Origin: Magnolia sinica
Lineage: Eukaryota > Streptophyta > Magnoliopsida > Magnoliales > Magnoliaceae
Length of the DNA stretch: 64,000 nucleotides
NCBI RefSeq assembly: GCF_029962835.1
Contig: NC_080577.1
Span: 1,984,001-2,048,000, forward strand
Direction of reading: 5' to 3'
Part shown: positions 11,545 through 23,850 of the stretch, in pieces
Numbering within the stretch: the stretch's first letter is position 1
How the letters are laid out: each line of letters opens with the position of its first letter
The notes under the pieces: model-generated
The model's database searches: none
What the model was told of the DNA's origin: nothing
What the model saw: only the letters and a program-made list of their open reading frames with translations
Made by a program: the position numbers and the translations under genes

Positions 11545-12205
11545 TGGATGGTCACATTCTGCCACATCATCAACCTCGATGTGTGTTGTATATCCACGCC
11601 GTCCATCCGTTTTTCCTGTTGTGTGGTCCACTTGATATTTGGATCTGCTTATTTTTTGTCTCGTGCATTAAAATGATCTGGCACAATGGATAGGCGGCGT
11701 GGATAGAACTCATAAATCACAGCGGGCCCACAGAGTCGGGCCATCCCCCATAAGAACTCACCGAGATCCGTCAGGCCTTCTACGTGCCCCTTCTCGATTT
11801 ATGTGTCTTCCATCCAGGCCGTCTATCTATTTTAGAAGATCATTTTAAGAAAAGGGTCCAAAAATGAGAGAGATCCAAAGCTCAAGTGGACCATACCACA
11901 TGAAACAGTGGGATTAAACGCGCACCAGTGAAAGCTTCTTGGCAGCCACGAGTTTTAGATGACGTTGATATTTGTGTTTTCCCTTCAACAGGTCTGTGTT
12001 ACCTTAATAACATGTTAGATGGAAAATAAACATCATGTTAGTCCATAGGAATCTATTCCTGCATCATTTTTTAGGCTCATACCCAAAAACGATACGTAAA
12101 AACGAATGGATGGCAAGGATAAAATACACACACTACGGTGGGCCCACAGATTTGGGTCACCGGGTTATAGCTGTGACCCGATCTCCACGAAATCCGTGTC
12201 CGAGG
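11545..12205. mobile_element. Two adjacent copies of the GTGGTCCACTTG foldback MITE
   Basis: A short, internally deleted copy (about 11560-11740) is followed by a fuller one (about 11750-12205). Both have the family wording: CCGTCCATCCG-type arms, GTGTGGTCCACTTGATATTTGG, AAAATGATCTGG, GGTCTGTGTTACCTTAATAA and GGTGGGCCCACAGA. Exact ends and target-site duplications were not resolved. Confidence 0.55.
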
Positions 12206-13939
12206 TTGGCAAGGTTACATAAATAGGAGACGGGGACCACTGCTTCCGTGGTCCACGTAAAAAGAAAAACCGAAAAACCGGCATTAGTCTAAAATCGGGA
12301 TAGTTTATCGCATTTTTAAGTGGCAACAGCTCACCCATTGTAGACGCTTCATATGGTAATCCAGACAATCCCAACCATCACCTCGATTGTGGATGGTGCA
12401 GAGTCCCGAAATTACATATATTGGACAATTTGATCTTGCCCAGTGGCTCTGAGATACTAACCACTCATTTTGACCGTCCATCTGATACTCACCAATTGGA
12501 TGGTTAGGACGATTCAATCGCAATTATTTCTGGCCTATGCTCCCAAAAAGGGGCCTTCAAATTTGGGTGGCTTGGATAGTCGTATACGTATGCCACGCTG
12601 CAGATATGGTGTATGAGTCTCACCACTAAAATGGTGGTAAACTACCACCATATTACTGTTCACGTTTTAACGTTAGAAAGGCTTAGAGTTTTCCTGGACC
12701 GTCCATTCCATGGGCCGCACCATGGTTGGCCAGGCTCAGCATCACACCAATAAAATAATTCTAAGGACACCATCGATGTGAATTATGCATTTTAAATGTT
12801 CCGTTGGTTGATTATTGCCCATTTTGTCTTTAGTGGTCTATTTTCACACCAACGATCAAACGGTTCTCATTCTTTATTCCCAGCAATTTGCGACCTCCAG
12901 AAATAAATGCTGCAATGCTGTCATACCACTGTAGATTATAGTGCTCCTAGCAGCATTAGAACACGGAAAATCCAATCCGTTGATGTAGACCGTTGGCTAG
13001 GTGGGATAACATGCAAACATCACACTGATTTGAGAAACATTGTTCATTTGATATATGGACGGTCAAGATTATTTATGAAATTTGACCCATCTGTTTGTTA
13101 GGCCCCATCATAGATTGCTTATGATTCTAAATCATATTTGTTAAACTATAGTAACAATCCCATCTATGGCTTGGGAAAAGGACGGCTGCTGAAGATAAAG
13201 ATTGGACCCGCGGTCGATCAGTTCAAATTTTGCATAGTGGTATATGAAATGTATTCCGAATTTTATGGATAGTTCAGATGGATTGATTTAACTGTTTAGC
13301 GCTTCCAATGCAAACATGAGTATTAAATCATTTATCATATGCGTCGTATGTACGAACTATACTCTATTTTTATTTTTTATTTTTCAGATTGGGTATGGTC
13401 CAGTGGGATCATCTGGACCAGCCATTGATAAACAACCTGGGCGGTTGGGTTGGTAGGGTTCAACCCAAGACCGAACCATTTACTTAGATGGACAACACTT
13501 TCTGGCGTGAGTCCTCTGTAGCTGATTTAGCTTGACCTGACCCACTTCAAAATCAGATCTGCCCAGTTAACTCACTTGCCAACCTGACTGACGCGGACTG
13601 CGTACCGAGTAACTCAGTAAACCATATGTAGTAAACTCTATGGGCCCCACCAGTGATGTATATGTAGTAAACTCTATTTAGCTTTAAATTCATATTGTTT
13701 ATATGGTGTGCTCTATTTGAGTTTTAGATATGCTTTAATTTTAAACTATCTCCCATTATGATGATGCGAGGGAAAATGGATGAACGAGGTGGATAATACA
13801 CATACATCACCGTGGCCAGAGTTTTCTCGGTACGCCAGGCAATCCACGTCCCAACCTGACCTGATTTGGGGCCCACAAAGTTACTGCAGTTCCAACGAAT
13901 GGGCCCATCATTCTACTGATGCTCGGTTAACCTGGTAAG
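12206..13939. other. Gene-free stretch
   Basis: Scattered repeat arms (CCGTCCATCTGATA, GGTTGGGTTGGTAGGG, CAACCTGAC) and a partial foldback MITE arm at about 13740-13870. No frame has codon use, length or similarity that suggests a gene. Confidence 0.35.
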
Positions 13940-14420
13940 TGTATTGGGTGTGGGGCCCACTTCAATGAATTTATTGTATATACATGCCGCCCATCCTTTT
14001 TGATAGCTCATTTTAGGAAGTTACTTTTGAAACGTACGTGCAACCAAATCTCTGTGGACCACTTCATTGGAAAAGGTGGTGAACGGCCATTAGAAGCTTT
14101 TTGTAGGGCAAAAAAGTTTCAGAACAAGCTTATCTTGTTGTATTTTCTCTTCAACCATATCTGTTTGACCTTATCAACGGGTTGGATGGCAGATAAGTCT
14201 TCTGACGGTGGGCCTTGAGAATTTTTTAATGATAAGTGTTCAATCACCAGTCTCACCACTGTTTCCTGATGTGTGGTCCACATGATATTTGGATCTGGTC
14301 TTTTTGATTTTTTTATAAAACGTCCTAAAATGGGCTTAGAAAAACGGATGAACAGCGTAGATATACAACACATCATCAAGGTGGGCCCCACGGTAAGGGT
14401 AACACCCACTGATGTATTAC
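13940..14420. mobile_element. Foldback MITE, copy C, with probable 9-bp target-site duplication
   Basis: The 481-bp body has the family's inner landmarks: GTGGACCACTTCATTGG, TTGACCTTATCAACGGGTTGG, GTGTGGTCCACATGATATTTGG and a closing GTGGGCCCCAC. CCTGGTAAG precedes it (13931-13939) and CCTGGTAAC follows it (14421-14429), an 8-of-9 direct repeat consistent with Mutator-type insertion. Confidence 0.65.
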
Positions 14421-14897
14421 CCTGGTAACACTTAATCTGCGCATTCAAGGTCAATCCTAACCTCTTTGATTTGGTGACCGGTGGTTTTGGTCATATTTGT
14501 ATTAGAAAGGGCATTGCTGCGCCTACAATATTTATTTTATTTTATTAATTAGTTACAAAATAATTTTTGGTGGATTGCGGATAAGGAAGGAAATGCTACA
14601 CGTTCATCCACGTGAGGAGTTTCCATGGCCACCATCAGTATTCTTGTCTTTTTCTCACACGAGCAGCACTCAGATGTGAATGCACAAGACTAAGATAATT
14701 GTTCAGTGCTTTGCCTTAGATGGTGATAGCTCATCCACTGCACACGTGCCAAGCATTGTTATGCCTCATCAATCGTGTGCGAACGATTCGGATGCAACAG
14801 ATCCTTCTAAAGTAGGCCAGATGTACTCTGAATGAATCACCACCATTCACACACGTCGGCCTCGCCTCGAAAGATTGCTAGCCCTAGCATCCTCGCT

Positions 14898-15418
14898 GAC
14901 GCCGATTGGGTACTACCCGCCTATTCCCAGCTCGGGATAGGCCGTGGCTCTGACCGGCCACCGTTATTTATGGCTTTCATCCACACCATCCATCCCTTTT
15001 TTCATGTCATTTTACGTTATGATTACAAAAAATGAGGCAGATCCAAGGCTCAAGTGGACCACACAAAAGGAAGCGCGGTGCTAATGACGCCTACGGTTGA
15101 AATATTCCTAGGGCCCACTGTGATGTTTATTTTCCATCAAACCGGTGCATGAGGCTATATTTGCCTGGATTAAAGGAAAATAAAATATAAGCTTGATCCA
15201 AAACTTCTATTGTCCTAATAAGTTTCCAACGGCAGAAGTTTAATTCCCACTATGTGGTCCACTTGATCCTTAGATCTAATTATTTTTGTGCTCACACCCT
15301 AAAATGATATGAAAAAAATAGATGGACAGTGTGGATATAATCTATACATCCCGGCAGACCGTCAAGCCCCAGCCTGTCCCGAGATCGGTACAGGCAGGAG
15401 TAGTACCCAAACCGCGTC
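14898..15418. mobile_element. Foldback MITE, copy E
   Basis: The terminal inverted repeats match over some 40 bases with small gaps: GACGCCGATTGGGTACTAC at the left end and the complement of GTAGTACCCAAACCGCGTC at the right, continuing into CTCGGGATAGGC. The interior has the family wording AAATGAGGCAGATCC, CAAGTGGACCACAC and TGGTCCACTTGATCC. The length, 521 bp, equals that of copy B at 57850. No clear target-site duplication was found. Confidence 0.65.
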
Positions 15419-15685
15419 CGCTGCATTGCTTCCATATTAAGGTACACGTAGCGAAAATGTCTGAAGATACCTACCGTTAATCTGGTAGAACACCATATGG
15501 ATGGTCCATCGGCCAAAATTTTCAGTAAATGGATTTCGACGTTTTTGCGAAGTTTTATTGTTGAATGTAGACCGCTCCTCTAACACCTACTTTGGCAGGC
15601 CCCTGATTGGATAAGTACTACCATCCATAGCAGTTGCTTGTTTTTCGTGAAAAATACCCAAACTTTTAGAGAAGAGAAAAACCTG

Positions 15686-16082
15686 GATACTCTGGCAGAG
15701 TGTGATGGATGATACGCGGGCACTAAAATATTACTTAGATGCTGAGTACTTGGAATAAAATTAATTCAAATTAAACTGTCCCAATTATGGACGCCAGTAT
15801 AGGTGAACTTTGAACAAAAAAATGAAAGAGATTATTTGAATATCTAACTGTTGGATTGGTGGAGATTTATTGGACGGTTACAATTCATAATATGCAATGA
15901 CTGTGATCCCACAAAAAGTGTCAACGAATCAGAACATAGGATTGTTAGAATAATCTTATTTTGGTATTTTATCTTAGCCAATTATATCTTCCACAGTTTA
16001 GTCGGTTTAGTTTTACTTAATGTATGCCATGTGTATAATTACTTAGTGCCTGTCTATCAAAAGTCACGACAGCCAGAGTATC
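15686..16082. mobile_element. MITE with GATACTCTGGC ends, copy 1
   Basis: The left end reads GATACTCTGGCAGAGTGTGA and the right end is the complement of the same motif (GCCAGAGTATC). Further inside, GGGCACTAAAATATTACTTA on the left pairs with a complement that reads AGGCACTAAGTAATT. The element is non-coding, about 397 bp. Two other copies stand at 19390 and 49533, and a one-sided fragment lies at 16170-16250. The superfamily is uncertain because no consistent target-site duplication could be read. Confidence 0.7.
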
Positions 16083-16169
16083 TTAAAACTCCCCTTTAGA
16101 CATGTGGGCCTATCCACTTTGGTAGCACACAACCATGTCCAGTCCCGATCACCAGAATGAGAACAGTTT

Positions 16170-16250
16170 CTATACTCAGGTAGAGTGCGACAAATGATAC
16201 GCATGCACTTTGAAATTGCAAGCGTGGCATGTGAATGATTCCAAGTAAAC
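16170..16250. mobile_element. Fragment of the GATACTCTGGC MITE
   Basis: Words such as CAGGTAGAGTGCGACAAATGA, TACGCATGCACTTTGAAATT and GCGTGGCATG match the left part of the MITE family. The other end is missing. Confidence 0.45.
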
Positions 16251-16263
16251 TATTTAAAATCTG

Positions 16264-16411
16264 GGGTCCTTTCTCTTGCTCGGGTGGTAGACTCTCGAGA
16301 GTTTTAACACGCATCCATAGGTGGTGAAATCCTATTACTTTTGAGTTTGTGGGGGTGTGTGTGCATGTGTTAAAAACATAAAATAAAATAAAATAAATAA
16401 ATAAATAAATT
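16264..16411 (+). mobile_element. tRNA-derived SINE, copy 2
   Basis: GGGTCCTTTCTCTTGCTCGG, then GGTGGTAGACTCTCGAGAG, then AGGTGGTGAAATCC, then a GTGTGTGTGCATG run and a tail of AAATAAAT repeats. The B-box half is shortened compared with copy 1. No clear target-site duplication is visible. Confidence 0.6.
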
Positions 16412-19389
16412 TTGAAGCGTGAACGTACAACCGGTGTACTAACAAGCTAACAGGAGGATCCGAGTTTCAACACCCAAGAGGTTATCATCGTTCAACCAAT
16501 CTGATTTTGGACATTAACTTAGCCACGGTGAATTAATTTTAGTTAATGTTTTTTAACCATCTGATTTCGCCTGTTAAATCTGGACCATTAATTTTCTTTT
16601 CATCAATGCGTTCAATGTTCATGGATTAGATGTTTAGGATGGTCACATCCACATTAGATCTCAGGATATGGCCGGTTCAGATCGCCAAGCATGTATGTTA
16701 GATAAATTGCTACACTTAATGGGGTGCGGTAGCATGATTTTACATAAGGGTTGTGTTTAATGCCAGTAAAATTTTGAAGTTATAAAATAATTACAGGCAA
16801 TCGATCTATAAGAACTGTTTTGGATAACTACATTTGCACGTGAAGGCTCTTTTATCTGTAAACATATTACAACTTTAAACTGAAACTCTACAGGAGGTTA
16901 TTTTTTATATTCCTAGTAAAGTTTGTTTGTAAAGACATTACAACTTTTAACCGAAACTTTACAAGAGATTATTTTTTATATTCCTGGTAAAGTTTCTATG
17001 ACTAAAAGGATTTTATGTGTGTGTGTGTGTTGGGGAAGGAGCTGTGTGGGCCCCCCCGTGGTGTGTGTAGAACATCTACCCCATCAGCCAGATGCACCAT
17101 TCTATGATGGGCCACAGTCTTAAAAATAAAGTCAATCCATAACTTGGGTGGGCCACACCACATACAAAAGTTGAGAGGGATTATCCCCCTGTTAAAACAT
17201 TCATAATCATTTATTGGGCCCACTAAGATGTGGTTCACACATCTAGCCCATCCATTGTGTGTGTCTCACTTGGATGAGGGGCAATACCAAGTTTTAGCCA
17301 TATCCAAAACTCAAGTGGGCCACACCAAGTGCTTTTATATATTTTAAATCATGTCTTCACATGATTTTAGATGGTATGGCCTACACGATTTCTGCCTCTA
17401 ATTTTTGGTATATCACATTACTTAAAGGGGACAAAACACGCACTACACTTTTTCATTTAAATTTTTCAAAACATTTTGACAGCAAAACCAAAATTCCGAA
17501 TTTTTTGAATATTTGATTTTTTTCAAAAAAACACAAATTTCAACATAAATTTCCATTATGTTTTTCTTAACGGTTGGCCCACCCAAGTACATCCAGTAAA
17601 TACATTGCCTGTTGATTGTTTTCGATAGTGTGGTCCACCTGATGCATGGATCAGCGTCATTTTTGCCTCCTGTTGATCATCTCAGAAGGGCTCTCCATTT
17701 CAGCAGCTAAGATGTCACATGAACATCACATGCTCCCCGTGTGGTTCGATGATCATTAACCCTGTGGTCCATTGAGATGTATTCATATATTCGCCTTTAA
17801 CTTCGATGTATAAAACAATTCAAGAGGAATAGACCGCACCATGATGTGTTTTCAGACATTCAACCAGCCAATCAGTTGCACCCTCTGGTGTTAGGGTGAG
17901 AGCCCGTATGTCCGATCTGCAACTCATGTAGACCACTACAGATGGAACAGTGTAGATAGGCCGCTTGGAGTGTTTGTGGGGCCCAAAATGATGTTGATAT
18001 CTCATCAGAGCCATTCATTGTGTGCAGCCACCTGGATGAAGGGACAGTCAAAATTCAGGCCATTAAAAAAAACTCACGTGGGCCCCACCATCAGATTTTA
18101 GAGGTTTTGGGTATGATTTGGCATGGTATTGGACTGTAGTGTTATACCTGCATTGCGGAATTGATGGACCGCCTATGCATCAACAGTAGAGATTTAAAAT
18201 AATAATCTTAAGGTGTACCTTATTGGGAAAGAGGGCTAGAAGCTTACCTCGCACACTTCTCCCTCTAAGGCCTCTACATCGTACATTTTCGTATCTAAAT
18301 TAGTAACCGAATATAGGAACCATAGTTTAAGCATCTTGTCCCAAACCTGTATACAACAATCACAACTGTAATGAGGCCCACCGAATCGCTCAATCTAAAT
18401 AATTCAACGGTCAGATCTAATGATCATGTGTTACCTACTTGACAAGAGTCTTACATGTAGACCATTTGAGTTTCGGATCCGGGTGATTTTTGGGGCGTCC
18501 GCTTTTCATGATGGGCTTCATCTAATGGACGTAAGATGAAATACATCAGAGTAGGCTCCATACAAATGTCTACCATACACTCAATACCGTGGGATCTTTT
18601 CTCATCACTCAATCTCAGACGTAGAAATTTCGATCTTTCTTTTCAAAAAAAGATATTGGCGCAAATATCAAGCTGCGACCTCGTTGTTGAAGGTATGGGG
18701 TCGGCATTGCAAGGCCACAGGCTACCAACCTCAGCTTCCTTCTTCCATATACCACCCCTCTCTCTTTCTTTTTCTTGAGCTGGAAAGGTGAGAATTTTGA
18801 TTGCATCTTGGAAATCTAGACATATGTCTTCTTTGTTTTTTAGGTTGATCTACTCAGCATGTGGGTGTTGGACTTGTTTCTGTTCGAGGTTTGTTACAAT
18901 AGTTCTGGACGTATTGCTATAGAGTACATCCTCACTACATTTACTCGGTTCCAGCTCATTTTTCAATAATCTGAACCGTTTATATGATGGGACTTACAGT
19001 GGATGAGGGGAACTTGATAGACAAATCTCATGTTGGAATATTTCAATGCTTTGTCTTTTTTCTCTTTTCACCACTCTCCACTCAACCGTTTACTTTACAG
19101 GGAAGTTCAATATCTTCTAATCTTGAAGATTTTTTAGGCAGCCACCATCAGATATCTATAGTTTTAAATGGACGGACTGGATCAGATCATTGAATCATAA
19201 CCCAAGATCCAACGGCTAATCCTGACACATATATCCCATAACAATGAGGGACATGTTGTTATAAATCATCAGTGTATATAATGGGGTGATGAGTGATGAT
19301 AATCGACTAATTATTAACAGCTTAGCATCTTCTATTTCATTAATCAATATTTTTAATGGCGAATCATGTTAGTGCAATGGGAGTTATTT
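16412..19389. other. Gene-free stretch with diverged MITE arms
   Basis: An imperfect local duplication lies at about 16858-16999: 'ACAACTTT(A)AAC...GAAACT(T)TACA...TTATTTTTTATATTCCT' occurs twice. A second foldback family is present at about 17040-17400 (GTGGGCCACACCA on both arms), with further arms at 17580-18240. None of the frames looks like a gene. Confidence 0.4.
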
Positions 19390-19750
19390 GATACTCTGGC
19401 AGACCATGGCACTTGATAGGAAGGAACTAAAAAAGTAGACACGTGGAATACATTAACTCAAATTAAACCAACTAAATTGTGGAAGCCGATGTGCTAAGTC
19501 ACGTTCTCAAAATCTGATTCATGGACACACATTTGTTAAAACAGGACGATTGCATATTTTTCATTTTTAACCGTCCAATAAATTCCCACGGTCCACGAAT
19601 CTCATAGTCACGTAATCAAATAAGCGGAATCTGTTGTTCGAGTTGCATTTAAACTGGGACCCATAATTTGGACAGCTTTTGAATTACTTATATGCTGGTA
19701 TGCCATTTCTAAGAACCTCCATATCATCTGTTCCACTCTTCCAGAGTATC
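19390..19750. mobile_element. MITE with GATACTCTGGC ends, copy 2
   Basis: GATACTCTGGCAGACCATGG opens the element at 19390 and CCAGAGTATC closes it at 19750. The interior (CACGTGGAATACATTAACTC, AACCGTCCAATAAATTCCCA) matches copy 1 at low identity. It is 361 bp and has no coding content. Confidence 0.65.
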
Positions 19751-20654
19751 AAAGCCTTGCATGATCGGGTTGTCAGTTTCTATAAGGGTCCATCGTTTGG
19801 TGATCCAAACCGTTGATACGATGGGCCTCACTCTAAATGATCGATAACCAAAAGCCTTCCTAGATAGCTGGAAGATTCTGGACGTAGAATTTTTAGCGGT
19901 TCTTTCATCATTTGACGTTGCTCTGTTTTCTTTCTCAACCATTTTGTTGGATAGTTACTATAGGGTCAGGTATTTTGCTTCCGAGAGTTTTTGGGCAAAT
20001 GGGGCAAACATGGTGGGCCCCATGACATCAACGATTTGGATCATTGAACGATGGGGTTCTTCTCTAAGAAATAAATGTCCAGAGGGTACGGTACAAACTT
20101 TCAGTTTTACTCAAAGTTGTGGGCCGTCGTGCTGCTGATGTGTACCGAGGATGGAAGATGAAAGCGAATGTATCTCATACATAAGTAACCTAGCTAGTAA
20201 GAAGGGAGGATTTGTTTATTATATTTATAGATAGTATTGTCCTTGTTCATTTGCCCTTACTTATCAAAGAAATTTCAATTATTAAAAATGGATGTTTTTT
20301 TTTAAAAAAATTTAAAATTGCAATCAATAGTCAGCATCCAACGGATAAGAACTAAAATCATCCAATTATTATGATCCATCTTAATCTAAGAAATCACTAG
20401 TTTAGATTTGTACATATGTGTAAATGATAAAATACATTTGTACATTTGTGTCACGTGAAAGCTAGTGACCAAAGCTAGAACAACTCAAGTAGATGAGCGT
20501 AGTGAGGATACTTGTCTCCACCACTCACGCTATTTACTATGTCAAAGAAATCTAGAATCTCCTGATTTTTCGTGGTTGAGAAGAAAACCAGCCAAAAACC
20601 ACCTGCCACAAAAAGGAAGGTGTGTATGTGAAATGTTATTGATGTCTTAAATCT
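19751..20654. other. Gene-free stretch
   Basis: Unclassified, AT-rich towards the right. Short frames only; nothing recognisable. Confidence 0.3.
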
Positions 20655-21200
20655 GTAAATAATAGGGTATGTTGATGCCATTGACATACCACTTGATGGC
20701 ATCAATAGATGCCCCGATGGCATTAAAAAAATTCAAAAAATTCATGTTTTATCGTTAGAACATTAAACGTTTTATTCAATGCTATCGAAGGTATTCGATG
20801 CCATCGACAAATCATCAATGCCATCTAAGGTGTCATTGAGTGCGCGCATAGAATTGCATAAATGCGGGATTTCTTTCCTATTCCGATTGTGATACTATAT
20901 GGGCTATATATATCGGGTCTAATTGGGACTTGGGAATATAAAGAAGTGTTGTAGGTTTTCTAAATTCATTTCTAAGAGTTTTAAGGGTATAGCATGGGCT
21001 TGAAGAGTAGATTCAAGGCTTGTTCAAATTAGTTATCTCTAATTCTTGTAATTTTCTATTTTCATAGTGCAATATTGTCGCTTCGTGCCATAATTTTTTC
21101 CTGTAAGAGTTTTTCCATATAAAATTTGATTTAATTGTGTTTGAACTTGATTGTGTGAATGAAGTACTTTGCTTGATTCATCTCTATGTGCTTCCACAGT
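20655..21200 (+). mobile_element. Copia-type LTR, probably solo or partial, copy 1
   Basis: The left part has four to five palindromic boxes of the type TCGATGCCATCGA (TTGATGGCATCAA, CGATGCCATCGAC and others). A TATA-like GGCTATATATATCGG follows (near 20908), then a transcribed-looking section with TTGTAATTTTCTATTTTCAT, TCGCTTCGTGCC and TTTTTTCCTGTAAGAG. The second half is clearly related to the LTR at 59983-60552. No internal retroelement genes adjoin it. Boundaries are approximate. Confidence 0.5.
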
Positions 21201-22263
21201 TTCCTAACATGAAATTCATATTTAGTTTTGAGAGAAACAATCATGTTTACTAGACATTTTACAAGAACTTATTTCATTTGCTTATAGTAAGCTATTCGAT
21301 GTTTCGAGTCCAGTTGTCAAATATGTAAAGGTAATCAATCTAAATTATGACATTTGAATTTTTTTTTTAGTGATATGTTCAAGAATTAAAAGGAGTGTTC
21401 AAATTGCACCGGGTGCTTTTAGAAGGATGGATAGTCCAATCATCAACCTGATCCATCCATTAGTTCCAGGTTTCTAATCTACTTTTTGTGCGTCATTGAA
21501 AAATCACATTGACTGGATGATTCTAATCAAAATCTCCAAACTTTACCCTTCATCTCAGTTGAATGTAGATCATTAGTGTATTTATTTCCTCAACCATCTT
21601 CTTAAAGGCCTTTCCTTTTGATTGAATATAAATCATTGCTGTATTTTTTTCCTCAACCATCTGTTAAAGGCTGCAAATGTAAGATTATTAATGTTTCCAT
21701 CAAAGAGATTTTTGAGGCAAAGTCCATCCACTTTGGGGACAGCGACTTTAGTTTGTGATTCTGCTTTGGTCATATATAGGATTTTAGTTTTCTATTCCAT
21801 AATTGCTCTTTCGGAATCTGAGGCGGAATAATTCCATATCAGATGTTGCTTTAGCCACAAAACCTTTTATAGAAAATAAGTAGATTAGCTTAGGTTTTTA
21901 TTTATTTATTTATAATTCTTTTGTTCTTTATAATTCTCAACATATTGTAATATTTTCATGAGATTTTGTTTGAACTGGAAACTTTTGAGGCCTGTTGAAA
22001 TTTCTATACGAAAATTCTGCTTCAATTGTTGTCAATGTCATAGATCCTTTTCCACTAAAAGATGTATTCTTGTTTGAGCACTTGTTTAAGTTCCGCAAGG
22101 ACACCCTACCCAATATCAATTGATCTTAAGTGCAATGTGCACAATGACTGGAGTCATACACCCAATACATGAGTCACCTTTGATCGATCGGCCACCGTGG
22201 GCATCTACACGGATTAAATATTGCGATTCTCTATTTGGTGAAAATTTGGAAAGCCATCATCTT
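21201..22263. other. Gene-free stretch
   Basis: AT-rich unclassified sequence with two similar T-rich segments (ATTTATTTCCTCAACCATCT and GTATTTTTTTCCTCAACCAT near 21578-21662) that look like a small duplication. No gene seen. Confidence 0.3.
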
Positions 22264-22536
22264 AATACGGGGGCATTTTCACACTGGGCTCGAGTGGGGT
22301 TGCCTATGAGATGTAGGGGCACACTCGGGGTGGACGGCTCATGTGAGGCGGGCCCCATCTGTGTGAAGCGGGTGGCTCGTGTGAAGCAGAACCCATGTGA
22401 AGTGGCGCCCGGGAGGGAGGTTTGGCTGAGGTCCTAACCCATGCAATGTGGAGCCTGAGCTATGAGATAAAGGGATTGATTCGCCATGATCTATCAGCTC
22501 CAGCTTTTAGAGCAAGTGATTAATTGTCCTGCATCA
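22264..22536 (+). mobile_element. TRIM-like repeat, copy 1
   Basis: It shares a long stretch with 28692-28939: GGGGCATTTTCACACTGGGC, GAGTGGGGT, GCCTATGAGATG, AGGGGCACACTCGGGGTGG, GATTCGCCATGATCTAT, GAGCAAGTGATTAATTGTCC and TGCATCA. The CA-ended stop followed, in copy 2, by a primer-site-like sequence suggests a miniature LTR (TRIM). A SINE-like origin is the alternative. Confidence 0.5.
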
Positions 22537-22763
22537 TATCTGCAAGTGGATCCACAAGGTGTAAGGTTTTGATCATTTTCTACGTTTTTCATATTTAGGG
22601 TGGAATGCAAATTTGAGCACTTTCAATGTATCTTTATGGTACACCTTCCTTTCCCAAATGTTTTTTATTGTGTTTTTTGTGGGATTAGAAAATGTTGGCA
22701 AATAATACAAAAAATTCAAATATTCACTATGGTGGAATTCTATTGGACATTTTGTAACCTAAG

Positions 22764-23850
22764 GGCTTGTTTGGATTCGCGTATAGGACTATATTACATT
22801 GTTATACAATACGGGATATGTACAACGGCGGATGTGCACTGTATCGAGTGCCCTTTTCATTTACGAACAAATTGTTTGGGAAGGACTGGCTTTGTACATG
22901 TAATCAGTGGATGTATGCATATTCACTGTTTGTTGAAGGATCAATTTGAAATGGACAGTTATGCAGACCACATACAATACGAGGTATGGACCTCGTCTTC
23001 ACCACATACATCCACGCTCAGGATCTCGTATGGATCTCGATGGACGGTGGGTGCTGAAGGACCTCCCATCTTCGCTGACGCTATCCTCTCTCTTCTCTCT
23101 CTTCATCGCCTTCTCCCTCTGTATCTTTCTCTCTCTGTCTCTCTCTCTCTCTGTGTCTTTCTCTCTCTTCTTATACCTCTATCTTTCCATCAATCCTCCA
23201 AAAACCAAACGTTCCAAATCACGATTCCCTCAATTCACGATCCAATGCTTTGGAATTGAATGGCCTAGGGTTTCAAATAACCGGCAAAAGATCGTTAGAT
23301 TCTGAAAACACCGGAAAAAGGGTAGGAATGAAAATCCAAGAATCGGCACGGATCTGAGACGACGCGAGAACGGAATTCTAATCAGTGTACCTAATATTAT
23401 AAGGTCCAAAAAAATCGATAGCTGCACCTCTTCTCATTTTGATTTTCCGTCGTTTCTATAAAACTAAGGAAATGCGGTGTTCTCGTTAAAAAAACGAGGG
23501 AGTTGTTTTCTTCTTGTTTTTCCTGATGGAAGAAAGCTCTTTTAAGTTCATATCACTGTTGTCCATTTCGTATTTATACTCCGCTGGAGTGTAATGGAAG
23601 AAAGCTCTTTTAAGTACGCAGCCGAAGGAAAGAGTTATTTGGTGGAAGAGGCGGTGCAGTGCAATGACTTCGCTGCACTGCCCGATGTCTTCGTAATGTA
23701 CGACCGAACCATGTGTCCATGCTGTTCTGGTTCCGCGCTGTATTCGCATGCCACGTACAGACGCGGATTTCAAATCCAATTCAAATAGCGTATATTGTAT
23801 TTATTACTCATAAAACAATGCAATACGTTAGGATCCGGCGATCCAAACAC
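22764..23850. mobile_element. Inverted-repeat DNA element (MITE or larger non-autonomous transposon)
   Basis: The left end GGGCTTGTTTGGATTCGCG faces an inverted partner at the right (GATCCAAACACGCCGCCC, complement GGGCGGCGTGTTTGGATC). ATTACATTGTTATAC on the left pairs loosely with ACAATGCAATACG on the right. GGGC.TGTTTGG ends are typical of Tourist/Harbinger-type elements. The interior carries a CT-microsatellite (23085-23170) and a GC-richer section (23590-23790). That section repeats ATGGAAGAAAGCTCTTTTAA (23526 and 23594). No transposase is recognised. Confidence 0.45.

Noticed and set aside
22600-23259. 219-codon plus-strand frame
   Set aside because: It crosses the left end of an inverted-repeat element and runs into a CT microsatellite (Leu/Ser repeats); not a plausible protein.
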